Part shown: one piece after another, positions 46,276 through 48,113 of the stretch | Layout of the letters: each line of letters opens with the position of its first letter | Position numbering within the stretch: the stretch's first letter is position 1 | IMG/VR virus record: IMGVR_UViG_3300042312_000063 | Span: 1 to 48,113 of that record | Strand: one strand, 5' to 3' | Source of the DNA: a virus | Length of the DNA: 48,113 nucleotides | Notes under the pieces: generated by a model | The model's database searches: none | Told to the model about the DNA's origin: nothing | Seen by the model: the letters and a program-made list of their open reading frames with translations, nothing else | Made by a program: the position numbers and the translations under genes

Positions 46276-47667
46276 TCAAGTAAAAGTTCGTTCTTGGCCG
46301 ACATACCCCTGTGAGAAGTATGTACTATCACAATAATCAGTCCAAAACAGCCCACCTGTGTCGTTTGCTGTAAGAACTTCAGCCAATGGCTTCTGCAGCG
46401 ATACTTGCCGCTGCTCAACTAAGACTAGGTTCTCGACTACTGCCTTATTGAAGATAGTAGTCTGATCGTCCTCTGTCGTAGTAGTTCCGTCAAAGTCGTC
46501 TGTAACCGAAACCCCATTATACAAGTTTTTGTATAACGTAGGCGCATAAGTATCTGTTATTGTTTGATTATCTAGCTGCGGGGGGACGCCACCTGCAGCG
46601 ATGCGGACAACTTCAACAAGCTCGCTATTGGTAACTACGTCCAACGCTACAAAGTTGATGTCCCGTAGGATGCTGTCGGTAGTTGTTACAAAGTCATTGA
46701 GTGACTTTGTAAACGCATTAGTCAGGATCTCAGAACTGATTACAGCATCAGTAGACCCCTTGTAGAACTCTACCGTCCGATCTTCGAACGTATGTGCATT
46801 ATCAGTCGTAGCAATTTCAGCCGACGTATAGAACAAGTCAGAAGTATGGACTGTGCTGGAAGTCGGCTTATCAAGGTCATGTACAGCCTGCTCAGTCGCC
46901 AAGAACGTATCGGAGCGCTGTACGCTCATATCGAACTGGTGGTTCTCTGAAGTCAGAACCGTATCGAGTAGAGCCTTATTCAGGAACATGACCTGACCGT
47001 CGTCGGTCAAAGCCACAACCGAGATATCGTCTGTCGCGTCTGCTACGTCCAAGAACTCGCGTACGTAGGCCACGGTACGAGAGTACAGATCCGAAGTTAC
47101 TACCGTATCAACTGCGGCCTTGCCCACCAAGTTGGTAGTAAGGTCTGATTGTGTAATGGTGTCTTGACGAGACGTGTCCAAAGAATAGGACAGATCTTCG
47201 TTTGCTAGGACTATGTCCTGCCGAAGTTTGTTTATAGCAGTAGCAAAGTCGCCATCCGAGCTGGCAACAATCGTAAACAGCCCCTTGCCGATAGCCTTCG
47301 CGTTCGTATCCGAAACAATAAAGGCATCCTGCAAGGACTTACCAACGCCACGAATAGCTTGGTCGATTGCGTCGACTTCGTCCGCGCGTAGCTTCGCAAT
47401 GGAAAAAATACGCTGGTCGAGAGTGGTAGCTACGTCATCCAGATTAATAAGGATGAAGAAGCGACCAGTATCGACGTTATCAGCCTGCAGAAGTGTGGCG
47501 CGAACAGCGACAGAAAGAGCGTTAGCGGATGCGCTTGCAACCAGTAAAGCGGCTGAGGCAAGGGCTTCTAGCTTAACTTCAGCTTCGACAGCCTCTACGC
47601 GCGCACGAGCTTTAAGCAGCGAGTACGCTGCTACAGCTTTGAGGCGCAGGCTGTCGATCTTCGTCAA
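46276..47667 (-). CDS. Repetitive structural protein (463 aa)
   Basis: An Ala/Glu/Val-rich N-terminal helical part (AVAAYSLLKARARVEAVEAE, EALASAALLVASASANALSV) is followed by about a dozen degenerate ~28-residue repeats with the pattern DxVxTSD or (D/S)xxxTxDxxxxxxxK (for example DTVVTSDLY, DTVLTSENH, STVHTSDLF, DFVTTTDSI). It looks like a filamentous or brush-like virion component. No catalytic motif. It is joined by ATGA to the upstream gene. Confidence 0.65.
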   Translation of the reverse strand: MTKIDSLRLKAVAAYSLLKARARVEAVEAEVKLEALASAALLVASASANALSVAVRATLLQADNVDTGRFFILINLDDVATTLDQRIFSIAKLRADEVDAIDQAIRGVGKSLQDAFIVSDTNAKAIGKGLFTIVASSDGDFATAINKLRQDIVLANEDLSYSLDTSRQDTITQSDLTTNLVGKAAVDTVVTSDLYSRTVAYVREFLDVADATDDISVVALTDDGQVMFLNKALLDTVLTSENHQFDMSVQRSDTFLATEQAVHDLDKPTSSTVHTSDLFYTSAEIATTDNAHTFEDRTVEFYKGSTDAVISSEILTNAFTKSLNDFVTTTDSILRDINFVALDVVTNSELVEVVRIAAGGVPPQLDNQTITDTYAPTLYKNLYNGVSVTDDFDGTTTTEDDQTTIFNKAVVENLVLVEQRQVSLQKPLAEVLTANDTGGLFWTDYCDSTYFSQGYVGQERTFT

Positions 47668-48059
47668 AACTGCTTCCTAACCTGAAAGATAAGGGGCGAA
47701 TAGACGGTCTGAATACCAGCGTTTGGAGCCGGAAATGTGACTTCGATTTCGCCTTCGTACTGACCGGCTGGGATATTGAGCTGGCCAGTAGAGAATTGAA
47801 ATGCAACGCGACCGCCAGAACCCGGCTCATCGTACGCCTGACCCGGAAGGGCCTGAGTGACGTTACCGTCAGCGTCTTCATAACCAGCCTGCAGGTAGCC
47901 TGTCAGGTTAAAAAGAACTGTCGACGATCCAGACGCACGAAACTTCAGGAGCACAGATGAACCTGCGATATCCACGATATCCCCGGTGTTCGCATCCGTA
48001 ATCACGCACTTAATCTGCGGTCGTGTATCGCCTTGGACTAGCTTGATCTTACTGGCCAT
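47664..48059 (-). CDS. BppU-N-like/Ig-like tail protein (131 aa)
   Basis: It reads MASKIKLVQGDTRPQIKCVI, then DIAGSSVLLKFRASGSSTVL and ends PLIFQVRKQF. The GDTxPxIxxxxTDxNTGxxxDxxGxxVxxxFR opening and the PAGQYEGEIEVTFP strand are features of an Ig-like domain found at the N-terminus of baseplate upper proteins (BppU_N type). Probably a tail or baseplate accessory protein. Confidence 0.7.
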   Translation of the reverse strand: MASKIKLVQGDTRPQIKCVITDANTGDIVDIAGSSVLLKFRASGSSTVLFNLTGYLQAGYEDADGNVTQALPGQAYDEPGSGGRVAFQFSTGQLNIPAGQYEGEIEVTFPAPNAGIQTVYSPLIFQVRKQF

Positions 48060-48078
48060 GGATCACCACTGCAATTTT

Positions 48079-48113
48079 CTACGAGACGCGAAAGTCTGGG
48101 GGAAGGACCAGCG
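48079..48113 (-). CDS. C-terminal tip of a further late gene (partial)
   Basis: One minus-strand frame is open from the right edge to a TAG at 48079-48081 and reads LVLPPDFRVS, which resembles the PPxxR endings of phage structural proteins. The other frames are less convincing. The piece is too short for more. Confidence 0.3.
   Translation of the reverse strand, partial: LVLPPDFRVS

Overview
The window is part of a tailed double-stranded DNA phage genome (Caudoviricetes). There are no rRNA, tRNA, integrase or host housekeeping genes. Genes are small, tightly packed and often joined by ATGA or TAATG stop/start overlaps. Terminase, portal, major capsid protein and lysogeny genes are not present and probably lie outside the window. 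The last late genes are large injection-type internal virion proteins and no tape-measure protein is visible, which suggests a podovirus-like particle (inference). The host cannot be read from the sequence; a heterotrophic bacterium, possibly an alphaproteobacterium, is a low-confidence guess.

Plus strand, 1-19.3 kb (early and replication region). Positions 2-3893 hold about 15 small, mostly unrecognised genes, including an XRE repressor-like protein and a DUF6378-like protein. Then come a MoxR-like AAA+ ATPase and its partner zincin/VWA protein (3920-7122), a family A DNA polymerase with 3'-5' exonuclease (8149-10023), a winged-helix regulator, a dCMP deaminase, a Cas4/RecB-like nuclease, a VRR-NUC nuclease, an SNF2-type helicase, a probable ssDNA-binding protein and a 981-aa primase-helicase (15498-18443). 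GC-rich hairpins sit between many of these genes.

Minus strand, 48.1-19.3 kb (late region, transcribed right to left). It starts with Ig-like and fibre-type structural genes (48.1-40.5 kb), including a 970-aa repeat/beta-helix fibre. Next is a two-gene bilin-synthesis cassette: heme oxygenase (39917-40453) and a ferredoxin-dependent bilin reductase (39283-39942). These are followed by a fibre-adaptor-like protein, holin candidate, GH24 endolysin and overlapping Rz/Rz1 spanins; a cluster of tiny Lys-rich proteins; a split tail protein carrying SwmB-like domains; an 841-aa fibre with a self-cleaving-type C-terminus; a GNAT protein; three internal virion proteins (364, 677 and 2476 aa, the last with an HEALH zincin motif); and a small HNH protein. 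The two transcription units converge tail to tail at about 19.3 kb.

Two things stand out. First, heme oxygenase plus bilin reductase would turn heme into biliverdin and then a reduced phycobilin. In this phage they are embedded in the late structural/lysis operon, with no photosynthesis gene in the window. Second, the word AGTAACC recurs: singly just before many early start codons (GGAGAGTAACC-ATG), and as at least 14 dispersed inverted repeats GTTAC-N6-8-GTAAC inside genes on both arms. This is far above chance and looks like an uncharacterised DNA- or RNA-level signal.
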